From positions 372,001 to 436,000 of the forward strand of contig CAVUAO010000003.1 of the NCBI GenBank assembly GCA_963739515.1: DNA of 64,000 nt. Direction: 5' to 3'. Each line of letters begins with the position of its first letter. Positions within the stretch are counted from its first letter, which is position 1. This DNA is from JBFYTX01 sp963739515 (lineage in GTDB: Bacteria; Chloroflexota; Dehalococcoidia; Dehalococcoidales; RBG-16-60-22). A program made the position numbers and the translations under genes. The notes beneath the pieces are model-generated. The model did no database searches and was not told the origin of the DNA. It saw nothing but the letters and a program-made list of their open reading frames with translations. Below are positions 45,724 through 54,293 of the stretch, in pieces.

Positions 45724-46233
45724 ATGCAGATAAACGTGTCGCAACTACTTCAAGAACCCATCGGGTCGACGAGAGAATACGAGATAAACGACCCGGCTGA
45801 AATAATCGGTGATGGGAAAGAAGATAACGTCCGGGGCAAGTGCCGTTTGCTGCGCACCCAGCGCAGTATCCTGGTAAAGTGCACACTGGATAGCGAAGTG
45901 GAACTTACGTGCAGTCGCTGCTTGAGTCGGTTCCGCCACCCGATCAAGATAAAATTTGAAGAGGAGTTTTTACCTACCGTCGATATTCACAACGGGTCGC
46001 CGCTGCCGGCGCCGGAGGAGTCCACCGCTTTCACCATCGACGAGCGCCATACGATAGATTTAACAGAAGCGATACGCCAGTATGCGTTGATGGCAATACC
46101 GATGAAGGCGCTCTGCGATGCACACTGTGCCGGGTTGTGCCAGAAATGCGGTAAGAACCTTAACCAGGGGAAATGTGATTGCCCGGCAGAGGAAATCGAC
46201 GCCCGCTGGGAAAAGCTGAGCAAGCTGCTTTAG
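45724..46233 (+). CDS. YceD/DUF177 family protein
   Basis: A 169-residue YceD (DUF177) protein, linked in other bacteria to 23S rRNA accumulation and nearly always found just before rpmF. The paired cysteines are in LTCSRCLSRFRHP and CDAHCAGLCQKCGKNLNQGK, suggesting zinc binding, as in the Gram-positive and Chloroflexota forms. First gene of the operon yceD - rpmF - fabD. Confidence 0.9.
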   Translation: MQINVSQLLQEPIGSTREYEINDPAEIIGDGKEDNVRGKCRLLRTQRSILVKCTLDSEVELTCSRCLSRFRHPIKIKFEEEFLPTVDIHNGSPLPAPEESTAFTIDERHTIDLTEAIRQYALMAIPMKALCDAHCAGLCQKCGKNLNQGKCDCPAEEIDARWEKLSKLL

Positions 46234-46266
46234 ACGTGGAAAATAACGATAAAGAACGGAGTAAAT

Positions 46267-46467
46267 ATGGGACCTTTACCGAAGAGAAAGAAAAGCCAAT
46301 CACGTGCGGCGCAGCGTTTAAGTCATACCGCCAGGAAGCCCGTAACAACGGTCTCCTGCCCTCAGTGCCACAGTCCCAAGCTGCCCCATCATGCCTGCCC
46401 TACCTGCGGGTACTATAACGGCCGGGAAGTGGTCAAGAAGGAAGAGAAGAAAAAGCCGGCCGCCTAG
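46267..46467 (+). CDS. rpmF: 50S ribosomal protein L32
   Basis: A 66-residue L32: N-terminal GPLPKRKKSQSRAAQRLSH, zinc-ribbon pairs CPQCHSPKLPHHACPTCG, and a lysine-rich tail. Normal length. Starts 33 nt after yceD with a CGGAG site and lies 11 nt before fabD. Confidence 0.96.
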   Translation: MGPLPKRKKSQSRAAQRLSHTARKPVTTVSCPQCHSPKLPHHACPTCGYYNGREVVKKEEKKKPAA

Positions 46468-46478
46468 AGAATCCTCAG

Positions 46479-47402
46479 ATGACGAAAACAGCCTGGGTGT
46501 TCCCCGGTCAGGGCTCGCAAGCGGTGGGGATGGGACGGGACCTGTACGATAACGTCCCATCGGCAAGGGCTATCTTCGAACAGGCCGACCGGGCATTGGG
46601 ATTGCCGCTCTCGAGGCTTTGCTTCGAAGGGCCGGAAGAGGAACTCCGCCAGACTATTAACGCCCAACCCGCCCTGGTGACGGCGGCTTGCGCCTGCCTG
46701 GAAGCCGCCCGAGAAATCAACGGAGACAAGCTCACCACCGCCAGATACGTCGCCGGCCACAGCCTCGGGGAGTACACGGCGCTGGCGGTCGCCGGGGTCT
46801 TTGACTTCACCACGGCCGTCCGCCTTGCCCGCGAGAGGGGACGGCTGATGCACGAAGCCGGGCAGCGACAACCGGGAGGCATGGCGGCCATCATCGGGCT
46901 GGAGGAAACGAAACTGGCCGAGGTCTGCCGTAAATCCGGTACCGTCATGGCCAACATCAACTGCCCGGGACAAATAGTCATCAGCGGGGCTTTGGAGAAC
47001 CTCAACAGGGCCATGGAGCTGGCTAAAGCCGCCGGGGCAAGCCGGGCCATTCCGCTACAGGTAAGCGGGGCGTTCCACTCGCCGCTGATGAAGTCGGTCG
47101 TGGAAGGCATGTCGAAAATCATAAAGTCGATGCCTTTTAAAGACCCCACCATTCCCGTCGTCGCCAACATGACGGCCGAGCCGCTGACTAAAGCCGAGGC
47201 CGTGAAGACGGAGCTGATCAACCAGTTGACGAACCCCGTGCAGTGGCAGCGCAGTATAGAGTACATGGTGGAGCAGGGCGTGGATACCTTTATCGAGATT
47301 GGGCCGGGCAAGGTGCTGACCGGGCTTATCAGGCGCATCAACAAGGACGTGACGACCCGAAACATCAGCGACCTGGCGACGGCCAAGAGCCTGGGGCAAT
47401 AA
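46479..47402 (+). CDS. fabD: Malonyl-CoA:ACP transacylase
   Basis: A 307-residue FabD that loads malonyl groups onto acyl carrier protein for fatty-acid synthesis. WVFPGQGSQAVGMG is the N-terminal motif, AGHSLGEYTAL carries the nucleophilic Ser, and SGAFHSPLM the catalytic His. The C-terminus ends in EIGPGKVLTGLIRRI. Translationally close to rpmF. Confidence 0.95.
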   Translation: MTKTAWVFPGQGSQAVGMGRDLYDNVPSARAIFEQADRALGLPLSRLCFEGPEEELRQTINAQPALVTAACACLEAAREINGDKLTTARYVAGHSLGEYTALAVAGVFDFTTAVRLARERGRLMHEAGQRQPGGMAAIIGLEETKLAEVCRKSGTVMANINCPGQIVISGALENLNRAMELAKAAGASRAIPLQVSGAFHSPLMKSVVEGMSKIIKSMPFKDPTIPVVANMTAEPLTKAEAVKTELINQLTNPVQWQRSIEYMVEQGVDTFIEIGPGKVLTGLIRRINKDVTTRNISDLATAKSLGQ

Positions 47403-47439
47403 ACCGGTTATCCGGGGCGCCGTCCCGACCCCAAAAACC

Positions 47440-47655
47440 ATTCGTTATTCGTTTTTTTAATTTTTTTTGATGTTTTCCAAAGCTAATCAGCTACGTTATT
47501 CGTTTTTAGATTATGTAAATTCTAGCTTCATTTTCCAAATGATTCGTTTTTCGTTTTATGGAAAGTTAGCTTCATTTCTTCGGTTATTCGTTTTTCGATT
47601 TATGGAAAGCCCAGCTTCAATTACAAAGTATTCGTTTTTAGAGTTATGTTAAGCA
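47440..47655 (-). repeat. ~44-bp tandem repeat array (inverted copy)
   Basis: The landmark AGCTTC recurs at 47524, 47568 and 47613 (spacing 44 and 45), with a diverged AGCTAA at 47481. Units contain TTATTCGTTTTTCGATTTAT. On minus they read CATAAATCGAAAAACGAATA, the same core as at 35031-35210. Confidence 0.8.
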
Positions 47656-47669
47656 GGTGTAAGGGATAG

Positions 47670-47990
47670 TGTTTGGTTACTAGTTACTAGTTGCTAGTGA
47701 CTAGTTATTAGTATAAAGTGTTTGGTTGAGAAAGAGAATGGGATTTTGTCCCGTTGACCCGCCTACGCTGAAGCTTCGGTGGGCAAGCCTTACCCCCTGA
47801 CCCCTGCCTACGCAAAGGCTACAGCAGGCAAGCCTCCCCAAACCTTAGATTTGCGAAATAGTTTTATCTTTTGTTTGGAGAGGTGGGAGAAAGGAAGAGG
47901 GGTCGTGACCCTTCAGGGTGAACCTTCAGGATGAACCCCTCTTAGACGCCCTGGATTTGAGGGGGCTACGCCCCTCTCTTGCAGGAACTA
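47670..47990. repeat. Mixed repeats after fabD
   Basis: An intergenic stretch without a gene. It holds a run of ACTAGT-type palindromes (TACTAGTTACTAGTTGCTAG and neighbours, about 47678-47715) flanked by two copies of GTGTTTGGTT. Two copies of GCCTACGC...GGCAAGCC follow at about 47761-47833. Last come GAGGGG-family hairpins with CTTCAGGGTGAACC repeats, to about 47985. Confidence 0.65.
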
Positions 47991-48027
47991 TTACCTACCG
48001 GTAATTTAACTGATGAATCGCTCATAG

Positions 48028-48948
48028 TTAACGTTTTTGTATGGGAATATAGATATCCATTTGCTTGATACCGTTATTGTGCGAATAATGGTCTCTTTCA
48101 TCATAGTACTCGAAATCATTCCGCTTTTCATCGAATTTGTACCCTGACGCCGGCAGCCAGCTATCAAAGATGTTTTTCCAGGTATCTCTTACCGTTTGAA
48201 TGTGTTTCGAGGCTTCAGTGAGAGGAGTGGTGAATTTGGCGTATAATCCGCCCGCCGTTTTCATCTTGTACATATCGGGTTCTATCTTAGCAAGGTCTTC
48301 AGGATTATCCACGCCTACGCCGAGCATATACGTAAATTCGCTGGTTAACGGATTGATATCGAAGCATACAGTAATCTCGCAATGCCTGGATTTGTTGAAA
48401 ACGTTATGAAGTCGGGTGAGGGGTTCCCATAATCCATGTTGATTGTTTCCCAATATAACGGGATATCGTGGGTAAATCTTACATTGGGCATTTTATGCCG
48501 GCTGGTAAAGCCGACGACGGTAAGAGGTTTCATTTCTACAATTTCCGGATACATAATTTTTCCTCCTGATATAATACTTATAAGTTCCGTAAGTTCCATT
48601 CTCGTCGGCCGACTGCAAATGGCATGAATCCGGTAGATAGACGGGGGATACCCGAAGCATTTTTTAAACGCCTTGGTAAAACCGGCATGCGTTTCAAAAC
48701 CATATTTCACCGCAACATCGATGATTTTTTCTCCGCAGCTAACATCATATAACGCGTATTGCAGTTTACGACGGGTAACATAAGCCATGAGAGTTATTCT
48801 CGTTACCCTGGAAAATATGCGATTAAAATGAAATGTTGAATAACCGCATTCTTTTGCCAGTTCTTGAGGGCGTTATTCCTTCTGTGATACGGTTATCAAT
48901 AATGTCCAGGACATTTTGTATGATATGATTATCTATCCAAGTCTTCAC
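48028..48948 (-). pseudogene. AraC-family regulator with GyrI-like ligand domain (two frameshifts)
   Basis: Three pieces in different frames make a protein of the AraC HTH + GyrI-like effector type. The N-terminal part begins near 48948 (VKTWIDNHIIQNVLDIIDNR). The HTH continues near 48875 (RPQELAKECGYSTFHFNRIF) and through YVTRRKLQYALYDVSC and KYGFETHAGFTKAFKKCFGY. The GyrI-like part follows, broken again near 48427 (EPLTRLHNVFNKSRHCEITV), to the stop at 48028. At least two indels. AT-rich and on its own, so it may be a decayed acquired gene rather than a sequencing artefact. Confidence 0.75.
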
Positions 48949-49046
48949 CTTGTAAGCTAACAGTAACTAGATTATACCAAGTCTTAAAATCAATTTGCTT
49001 ATCCTGGAGTGCTGTTTTAATGGGAAAAAATATCACTTCACATGGC

Positions 49047-49075
49047 TTGCACACCTGCTAATTCTCACATATACT
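49047..49075 (+). promoter_or_regulatory. mtnP promoter
   Basis: TTGCAC (49047-49052), 17 bp, TATACT (49070-49075), then a leader with AGAGGAG before the ATG at 49104. Confidence 0.55.
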
Positions 49076-49103
49076 TTAAATACGTTATTAGAGGAGTCAT
49101 TAC

Positions 49104-49970
49104 ATGTCTGCACCCACAGCTAGAATAGGCGTCATCGGGGGGACGGGGCTTTATGACATCGAGGGGCTGACGGAGATAAAAGAGGCGCGGCCGGAGACGC
49201 CTTTCGGCCTGCCTTCCGATGCAATAATCGTGGGGAAACTGGGCGGGGTCGGCATTGCCTTTTTGCCCAGGCACGGCCGGAACCATACCATCTCGCCTAC
49301 CAACGTCCCTTCCCGCGCCAACATCTACGCCCTCAAAGCGTTCGGGGTGGAGTTCATCATATCGTCCAACTCCTGCGGGAGCTTTAAAGAAGAGCTAAAG
49401 CCGGGGCACCTGCTCGTGCCCGACCAGATCATCGACCGCACGCGGCAAAGACAGAGCACATTCTTCGACGGGGGAATCGTGGCGCACATACCGTTCGCCG
49501 ACCCGTTCTGCCCGGTACTCAGCGACATTGTCTATAAAGCCGCTAAAGAAGTCGGGGCGACCGTCCATCAAGGCGGCACGTTCGTCGCCATGGAAGGGCC
49601 CGCCTTCTCCACCCGGGCGGAGAGTCGATTATACAAAGCCTGGGGGGCGGACGTCCTCGGCATGACGGTACTGCCCGAAGCCAAGCTCGCGCGCGAAGCG
49701 GAAATCTGCTACGCGAGCATCGCCTGCATCACCGACTACGACAGCTGGCGCGAAAGTAAAGAAGGGGTCAGTGTCGCCACGATTCTGACCACCATGCGCA
49801 ATAACATCGACCTCGCCAAAAAGACGATAAAGCTCGCGGCGGGCAGGGTGCCACAGCAGCGCCGCTGCCAGTGCGTCGATGCGCTCGGTCCGGCCATCGT
49901 TACCGACCTCTCCCTGGCATCCGCCGACGAAAAGAAAAAGCTCGGAATACTCATAGTGAAATATATATAA
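49104..49970 (+). CDS. mtnP: S-methyl-5'-thioadenosine phosphorylase
   Basis: A 288-residue purine nucleoside phosphorylase-fold enzyme that splits 5'-methylthioadenosine to adenine and methylthioribose-1-phosphate. IGVIGGTGLYDIEGL is the phosphate-binding start. FLPRHGRNHTISPTNVPSRA, SSNSCGSF and ATVHQGGTFVAMEGPAFSTR with the methionine-site residues support MTA over adenosine or guanosine. Placed 5' of a core methionine synthase, so both serve methionine and SAM turnover. Confidence 0.92.
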   Translation: MSAPTARIGVIGGTGLYDIEGLTEIKEARPETPFGLPSDAIIVGKLGGVGIAFLPRHGRNHTISPTNVPSRANIYALKAFGVEFIISSNSCGSFKEELKPGHLLVPDQIIDRTRQRQSTFFDGGIVAHIPFADPFCPVLSDIVYKAAKEVGATVHQGGTFVAMEGPAFSTRAESRLYKAWGADVLGMTVLPEAKLAREAEICYASIACITDYDSWRESKEGVSVATILTTMRNNIDLAKKTIKLAAGRVPQQRRCQCVDALGPAIVTDLSLASADEKKKLGILIVKYI

Positions 49971-49983
49971 AGAGAGACAGGGA

Positions 49984-50095
49984 CGGATTCTTCCCCGATT
50001 TACATCGGGGTCAGAATGACAAAAGAGATCAAGCAAGATGAAATAGAGATTGCCACGCCCCGATTGCATCGGGGCTCGCAATGACAATGAGGAGC
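49984..50095. repeat. Palindromic CGCAATGACA-type repeats
   Basis: Two copies: CCCCGATTTACATCGGGG followed by TCAGAATGACAA, and CCCCGATTGCATCGGGG followed by CTCGCAATGACAA with a GATTGCCACG start. Related copies at 56504-56545 and 61440-61510. Confidence 0.72.
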
Positions 50096-50102
50096 GTGTA
50101 TT

Positions 50103-51137
50103 ATGTCAAATACGGAGTTCTATTGCCTGCCCACGATCATCGGCAGTGTGCCCCATACCGACCCCAAAAAGGCGTGCGCGCTGCTCGTCCGCTACCTCAA
50201 AGACATCCCCACCTGGCCGCAGCTCCCGAGGATGTCGTTCCTGGAGAACATGTACGTCCAGTACAGCGAGGGCTTCCCGGGGGCGGTCGTGGAGAACAAC
50301 CGCATCTATATCGATACCGCCAGCGACTATACGAAGTCGCTCGAAACGCTTTACCAGGCCTACCTGGACAACGATTTCTCCAAATATGGCATGGGACGCG
50401 ACCATGTGGCCGGGTTTTACGCCCTGCTCGAGCAGAAGGGCCTGTCCCCGAAAGCGGTCAAAGGGTGCGTCACCGGGCCATTATCATGGGGGATGACCAT
50501 TACCGACGAAAACAAACGGTCGATACTCTACCACGAAATCCTCGGCGACGCCGTGCCAAAGTTTTTAAAGCTCAAGGCTAAATGGGAGGAAAACCAGCTC
50601 AGGAAAATCTCGAAGAATACCATCATCTTCGTCGATGAGCCTTACATGGCGTCGTACGGCTCCTCCATCGCCGCCGGGGCTTTCGCCAAGCCGGAAAAAA
50701 TCGTCGAGATGATTGATGAGGTCTTCGACGGCATCAGTGGGCTCAAGGGCATTCACTGCTGCGGCAACACGGACTGGTCGATACTCCTGAAAACAAAAAT
50801 GGATATCCTTAACTTCGACGCCTACGCCTACGCGCAGTCGCTGGCTTTATACCCCGATGAAGTTAAGAAGTTTATCGCCAGGGGCGGCTGCGTAGCGTGG
50901 GGTATCGTCCCCAACCAGAACGAACCGGTCGGGAAGGAGTCGATTGCCAGCCTGAAGGACCGGCTGCTCGAGGCGATGGCGCCGTTCACCCGCAACGGGC
51001 TATCCATTAAAGAAATCGTCAAGCACAGCCTGCTGCTACCCTGCTGCGGACTCAACGCGCTGACCGAAGAGAACACGGAAAGGGCGTTACAGCTCCTCAC
51101 GGAGCTATCCGCCGAGATGAGGAAGAAATATTTGTAA
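50103..51137 (+). CDS. Core methionine synthase (short MetE, corrinoid-dependent type)
   Basis: A 344-residue protein equal to the C-terminal catalytic barrel of MetE, with no N-terminal folate-binding half. The zinc site is visible in GIHCCGNTDW (His and Cys) and LLPCCGLNALTEEN (Cys). IGSVPHTDP is the N-terminal family start, and TIIFVDEPYMASYGSS lies in the core. Such short MetE proteins in Dehalococcoides and archaea methylate homocysteine with methylcobalamin or a methyl corrinoid protein rather than methyl-THF. That fits a MetVF-based methyl branch in this genome. Preceded by palindromic repeats; the ATG has a GAGG site. Confidence 0.85.
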   Translation: MSNTEFYCLPTIIGSVPHTDPKKACALLVRYLKDIPTWPQLPRMSFLENMYVQYSEGFPGAVVENNRIYIDTASDYTKSLETLYQAYLDNDFSKYGMGRDHVAGFYALLEQKGLSPKAVKGCVTGPLSWGMTITDENKRSILYHEILGDAVPKFLKLKAKWEENQLRKISKNTIIFVDEPYMASYGSSIAAGAFAKPEKIVEMIDEVFDGISGLKGIHCCGNTDWSILLKTKMDILNFDAYAYAQSLALYPDEVKKFIARGGCVAWGIVPNQNEPVGKESIASLKDRLLEAMAPFTRNGLSIKEIVKHSLLLPCCGLNALTEENTERALQLLTELSAEMRKKYL

Positions 51138-51178
51138 GTCGTGCTATAATTGAGTGAATTAATACAAAAGGATTAAAA

Positions 51179-51661
51179 ATGAAACGACAAAGTATTAATG
51201 AAGATTTAGATAAAAGTAGAATATTGAGTCAACTTAAAAAATACGCAAGAGAAAACAATCTTTCAAATAAACAACTTGCAGAGAGTCTGGGGGAACCCTA
51301 CAACAGTCTTAAAAAATGGGAATTCTTTACAACTGCGAAACATGCTCGAAAACCTTCAAAAAAGCATTTAAACAAAATAGACGAATTCCTAAATAATAAG
51401 AATATACCTGAAAATTACGAACGAATTAACACTGCTAGGCATAGAGCAGAAAAGATAAAGTACATTCTACTACTCCTCGAAGATGAATTAAGATGGTTTC
51501 GAGACAACGAACCAAGAATGAGAGATGAATTTCGTAAAGAACTCGACGCTTCTGATATAGGTTACATTTCCAGTTTAATGACTATGTTGACTGAAGAGGA
51601 GAAATTCAAAAGATGGTTAGCTCTTACCACCTCTCGCTTCCAAGCGTTTAAAAAGGGGTAG
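51179..51661 (+). CDS. AT-rich HTH protein paired with a GHKL ATPase
   Basis: A 160-residue protein. Residues ~20-75 look like an XRE-type helix-turn-helix (NNLSNKQLAESLGEPYNSLK), extended by a basic segment. The rest is charged and helical with RHRAEKIKYILLLLEDELRW. GTGCTATAAT at 51141-51150 and an AAAGGA site precede it. It ends 5 nt before the ATPase gene, so the two form an operon. Strongly AT-rich against flanking core genes. No known family recognised. Confidence 0.65.
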   Translation: MKRQSINEDLDKSRILSQLKKYARENNLSNKQLAESLGEPYNSLKKWEFFTTAKHARKPSKKHLNKIDEFLNNKNIPENYERINTARHRAEKIKYILLLLEDELRWFRDNEPRMRDEFRKELDASDIGYISSLMTMLTEEEKFKRWLALTTSRFQAFKKG

Positions 51662-51666
51662 TTGAA

Positions 51667-53193
51667 ATGACAAAAAAGAAAATCCGCGGTAATCTCGGGG
51701 TTTTACTTACTTACCTTGGCAGATTATACGGTACTCCGGCAAATGCTATTAAAGAATACACAAGCAATGCTTTAGATGAATGGATTAAAGCTAAAGAAAA
51801 AGGAACGATAGTTGGCCCATGTGAAGTTGTGTATAGCCTAGAAAAAAGTAAAATCAGCATTGAATATAATTCGCCGGGTATGGATGAAAAAGAATTTCAA
51901 GATGCTCTTAACAGAGTGGCGGATTCAATTAAACGTGAATTAACTATACCACAAATTGGAGAATTGGGGATAGGGATTTTCGCATTTAATCAGGTTGGAG
52001 GTACTTGCACATTTCTCAGTAAAAAATATAAGGGAGCGCCTACAATAAAGGTAACTCTAACAAGTAATTCCGACGAGTACGAAATAGAGATTGCAAAAAA
52101 AATGGAGTCTCTAATTAATCCAGGCATGAAAATTATTATAACTCGTTTACATCACGACCCGACAAAACTTAGAGGATCTTTATCTCCACAAGTACTACAA
52201 CGCTTTTTTGCAGAAAAATTTGATTCGTACCTTAGAAAAAATAGCCTGATACTTAAACTCAATTCTCTTGATAAAATACTTAACGTACAACCAATAGAGA
52301 TTAGTTTACCCATTATTGGACAGGCTTTTAATGAAGTGCACCTTTCTGATGAATGGCTCAAAATTTTCCGATGTCAATTCTGGTTCGACTCATCGCAAAA
52401 AAGCCACGTCTCAATCCGCCATACGGGCGTTTCAATAATAGAAGACTTAAGTACTTATCCAGCTTATGGGCTAGAAAAAAGTATATATGCAAGTGGTTTC
52501 TTAAGAGGTTATATTGATGCCGATTTTCTTAAACCTCTTCCGTCTCGAACAAGCTTTGAAGAAAACCAAGATTGGGTTCAATTTCTAGTAGAGCTTGATA
52601 AAATACGACCGTCTCTTGAAGCAGAAATCGACGAATTACGCAGGATAGAACAAGAAAAAAGACTTACAGAAGTACAAAAAAAGGCTATCGAAATCGCCCG
52701 TGAGATTCTTGAGCAAGAGCAATTCCGAGACCTGGAATTGTTAAAAGGATTAAGAAAGAAACGAGGTCCGACTGTTCATGTAGGAGTCTCACACAAACAG
52801 GGTAGGCAAACTGGCGAGCGCTCAAAAAAATCTGGCGAGGCTGGTCACTTGGGTGGCTTTCGAATTGGGTATCTTGAGGAAGCATTTGAAGATGGGCCAT
52901 CCCGACATAGTGAATTTGTTGCTGGAACAGTGCGGGTAAATAAACTCAATCCCGATTTCGTTCGAGAGAGTTCTGAGCAATCAAAACTTGTATACGGCGC
53001 GCTTATGGTTGGAAAAGAGGCAATAGTATATGGTGATAAGTCACATGCAGCAGACTATTTCCTAGAAAAATTACTATCATATTTGTTTCAAGTAAAGGTT
53101 AAAACAGGTGAGAACCTTAGTATAAATCTTAAAAAAGGAAAAATTACACCTCTTAAGATAGGTATACATAAACAAACTACTCTTAATCTTTAA
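51667..53193 (+). CDS. GHKL (Hsp90/MutL-like) ATPase of unknown system
   Basis: A 508-residue protein with an N-terminal GHKL ATP-binding fold. The N box is EYTSNALDEW (E-x3-N-x2-D). The G1-like box is NSPGMDEKEF, and the G2-like box is IGELGIGIFAFNQ. A middle domain follows (SHVSIRHTGVSIIEDLSTYP, FLKPLPSRTSFEENQDW), a charged coiled coil (about 300-350), and a C-terminal region with a possible His-rich site (SHKQGRQ). It is not MutL, GyrB, Hsp90 or a histidine kinase by length and order; MORC-like and defence-associated GHKL proteins are the nearest idea. AT-rich, paired with an HTH gene, likely acquired. Confidence 0.7.
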   Translation: MTKKKIRGNLGVLLTYLGRLYGTPANAIKEYTSNALDEWIKAKEKGTIVGPCEVVYSLEKSKISIEYNSPGMDEKEFQDALNRVADSIKRELTIPQIGELGIGIFAFNQVGGTCTFLSKKYKGAPTIKVTLTSNSDEYEIEIAKKMESLINPGMKIIITRLHHDPTKLRGSLSPQVLQRFFAEKFDSYLRKNSLILKLNSLDKILNVQPIEISLPIIGQAFNEVHLSDEWLKIFRCQFWFDSSQKSHVSIRHTGVSIIEDLSTYPAYGLEKSIYASGFLRGYIDADFLKPLPSRTSFEENQDWVQFLVELDKIRPSLEAEIDELRRIEQEKRLTEVQKKAIEIAREILEQEQFRDLELLKGLRKKRGPTVHVGVSHKQGRQTGERSKKSGEAGHLGGFRIGYLEEAFEDGPSRHSEFVAGTVRVNKLNPDFVRESSEQSKLVYGALMVGKEAIVYGDKSHAADYFLEKLLSYLFQVKVKTGENLSINLKKGKITPLKIGIHKQTTLNL

Positions 53194-53263
53194 ATCACCT
53201 GCTGACAAAATAAATACAAATTGATACCAATTAAATGTTTATTGTTTTGGATTTTTTAAACCT

Positions 53264-53371
53264 ATGAAGGATTTCAAGGGCAAGGTGGCGGTGGTGACGG
53301 GCGGGGAAGAAGTGACAGGTAAGACAAGGATGGTACGAGGGCGGCGGGTGGGAAAAGATAAAAAGGAATAA
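53264..53371 (+). pseudogene. Truncated duplicate of the SDR gene start
   Basis: ATG at 53264 encodes MKDFKGKVAVVTGGEEV, matching the first 14 residues of the intact SDR at 53405 (MKDFTGKVAVVTGG), then diverges and stops after 35 codons at 53371. At DNA level AAGGTGGCGGTGGTGACGGG is nearly identical to the 53405 copy. A 5' fragment left by a partial duplication. Confidence 0.7.
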
Positions 53372-53404
53372 AAAAAGAAGTTACGGGGGGAAAAGAGGGG
53401 ATAC

Positions 53405-54261
53405 ATGAAAGACTTTACCGGAAAAGTGGCGGTGGTGACGGGCGGGGCGAGCGGGATAGGGTGGGGAATAGCGGAGAGGTGCGCCGCCGAAGGGATGAAG
53501 GTGGTCATCGCGGACATCGAAGAGGGAGCCCTGAAGCAGGCGGAAAAGACGCTGAAAGTCGGAGGGGCGGACGTACTAGCGGTAAAGACCGACGTTTCAA
53601 AGATAGTCGAAATAGAAAAGCTGGCGCAAAAGACCCTCGAGGCTTACGGCGGGGTACACCTGCTCTTTAATAACGCCGGGGTGAACACGGATATTTCCTT
53701 ACGCAAGCCGGTCTGGGAAAACACGTCCGGCGACTGGGAATGGATGATAGGGGTCAACCTGTGGGGGGTCATTAATGGGGTCAAGGTCTTTCTGCCGATA
53801 ATGATGCGGCAAAACACGGCATGCCACATCGTCAATACGGCGTCCATGGCGGCCTGCTGCTGGAGCCGCAGCTCGTGATTTACGCCGTCACTAAAGCCGG
53901 CATCATCGCCCTTTCCGAAGGACTTTATATCCAGCTCAAGGAAAGAAATTCTCCCATCGGCGTGAGCGTCCTTTGCCCGGCGTTCGTCAGCTCACGGATT
54001 TTCGAGGCGGAAAGAAACCGGCCGGGCAACCTCAAAAACCCGCCCGAACCTCCTAAAGCTCGCCCGCAAGCCGCGCTGGTCAGCCAATTCAACAAGGTCG
54101 TCCCGACGCTGACGCCGGAACAGAGCGCCGATATCGTGTTCAAGGCGATAGGGGAGGGGACCTTCTATATCTTTACCGACCCGCTGGTGCAGGAGCTCTT
54201 CAGACAGAGGGCGGAAAACATATTGAAGGGTAAAAATCCAGAGAGGCCGCACGTAACATAG
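53405..54261 (+). CDS. SDR family oxidoreductase (frameshifted near 53852)
   Basis: A short-chain dehydrogenase with TGGASGIGWGIAERC, NNAGVNTD, NTASMAG and the YAVTKAG active site. The first frame is good to about 53850. The continuation (LLLEPQLVIYAVTKAGIIAL) runs in another frame to 54261. Restoring one G in ATGGCGGCCTG gives SMAGLLLEPQLV, so one missing base explains the break. Joined length about 285 residues. The ATG at 53405 follows a G-rich site. Substrate unknown. Confidence 0.82.
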
Positions 54262-54293
54262 AAAATACACCTGGAGATATAGTAGTACGGCGA

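Noticed and set aside
47670..47715. Phage attachment site
   Set aside because: The ACTAGT repeats are low-complexity tandem palindromes with no integrase or tRNA nearby.
50103..51137. Full cobalamin-independent methionine synthase
   Set aside because: Only the C-terminal zinc barrel is present (344 residues against ~750).
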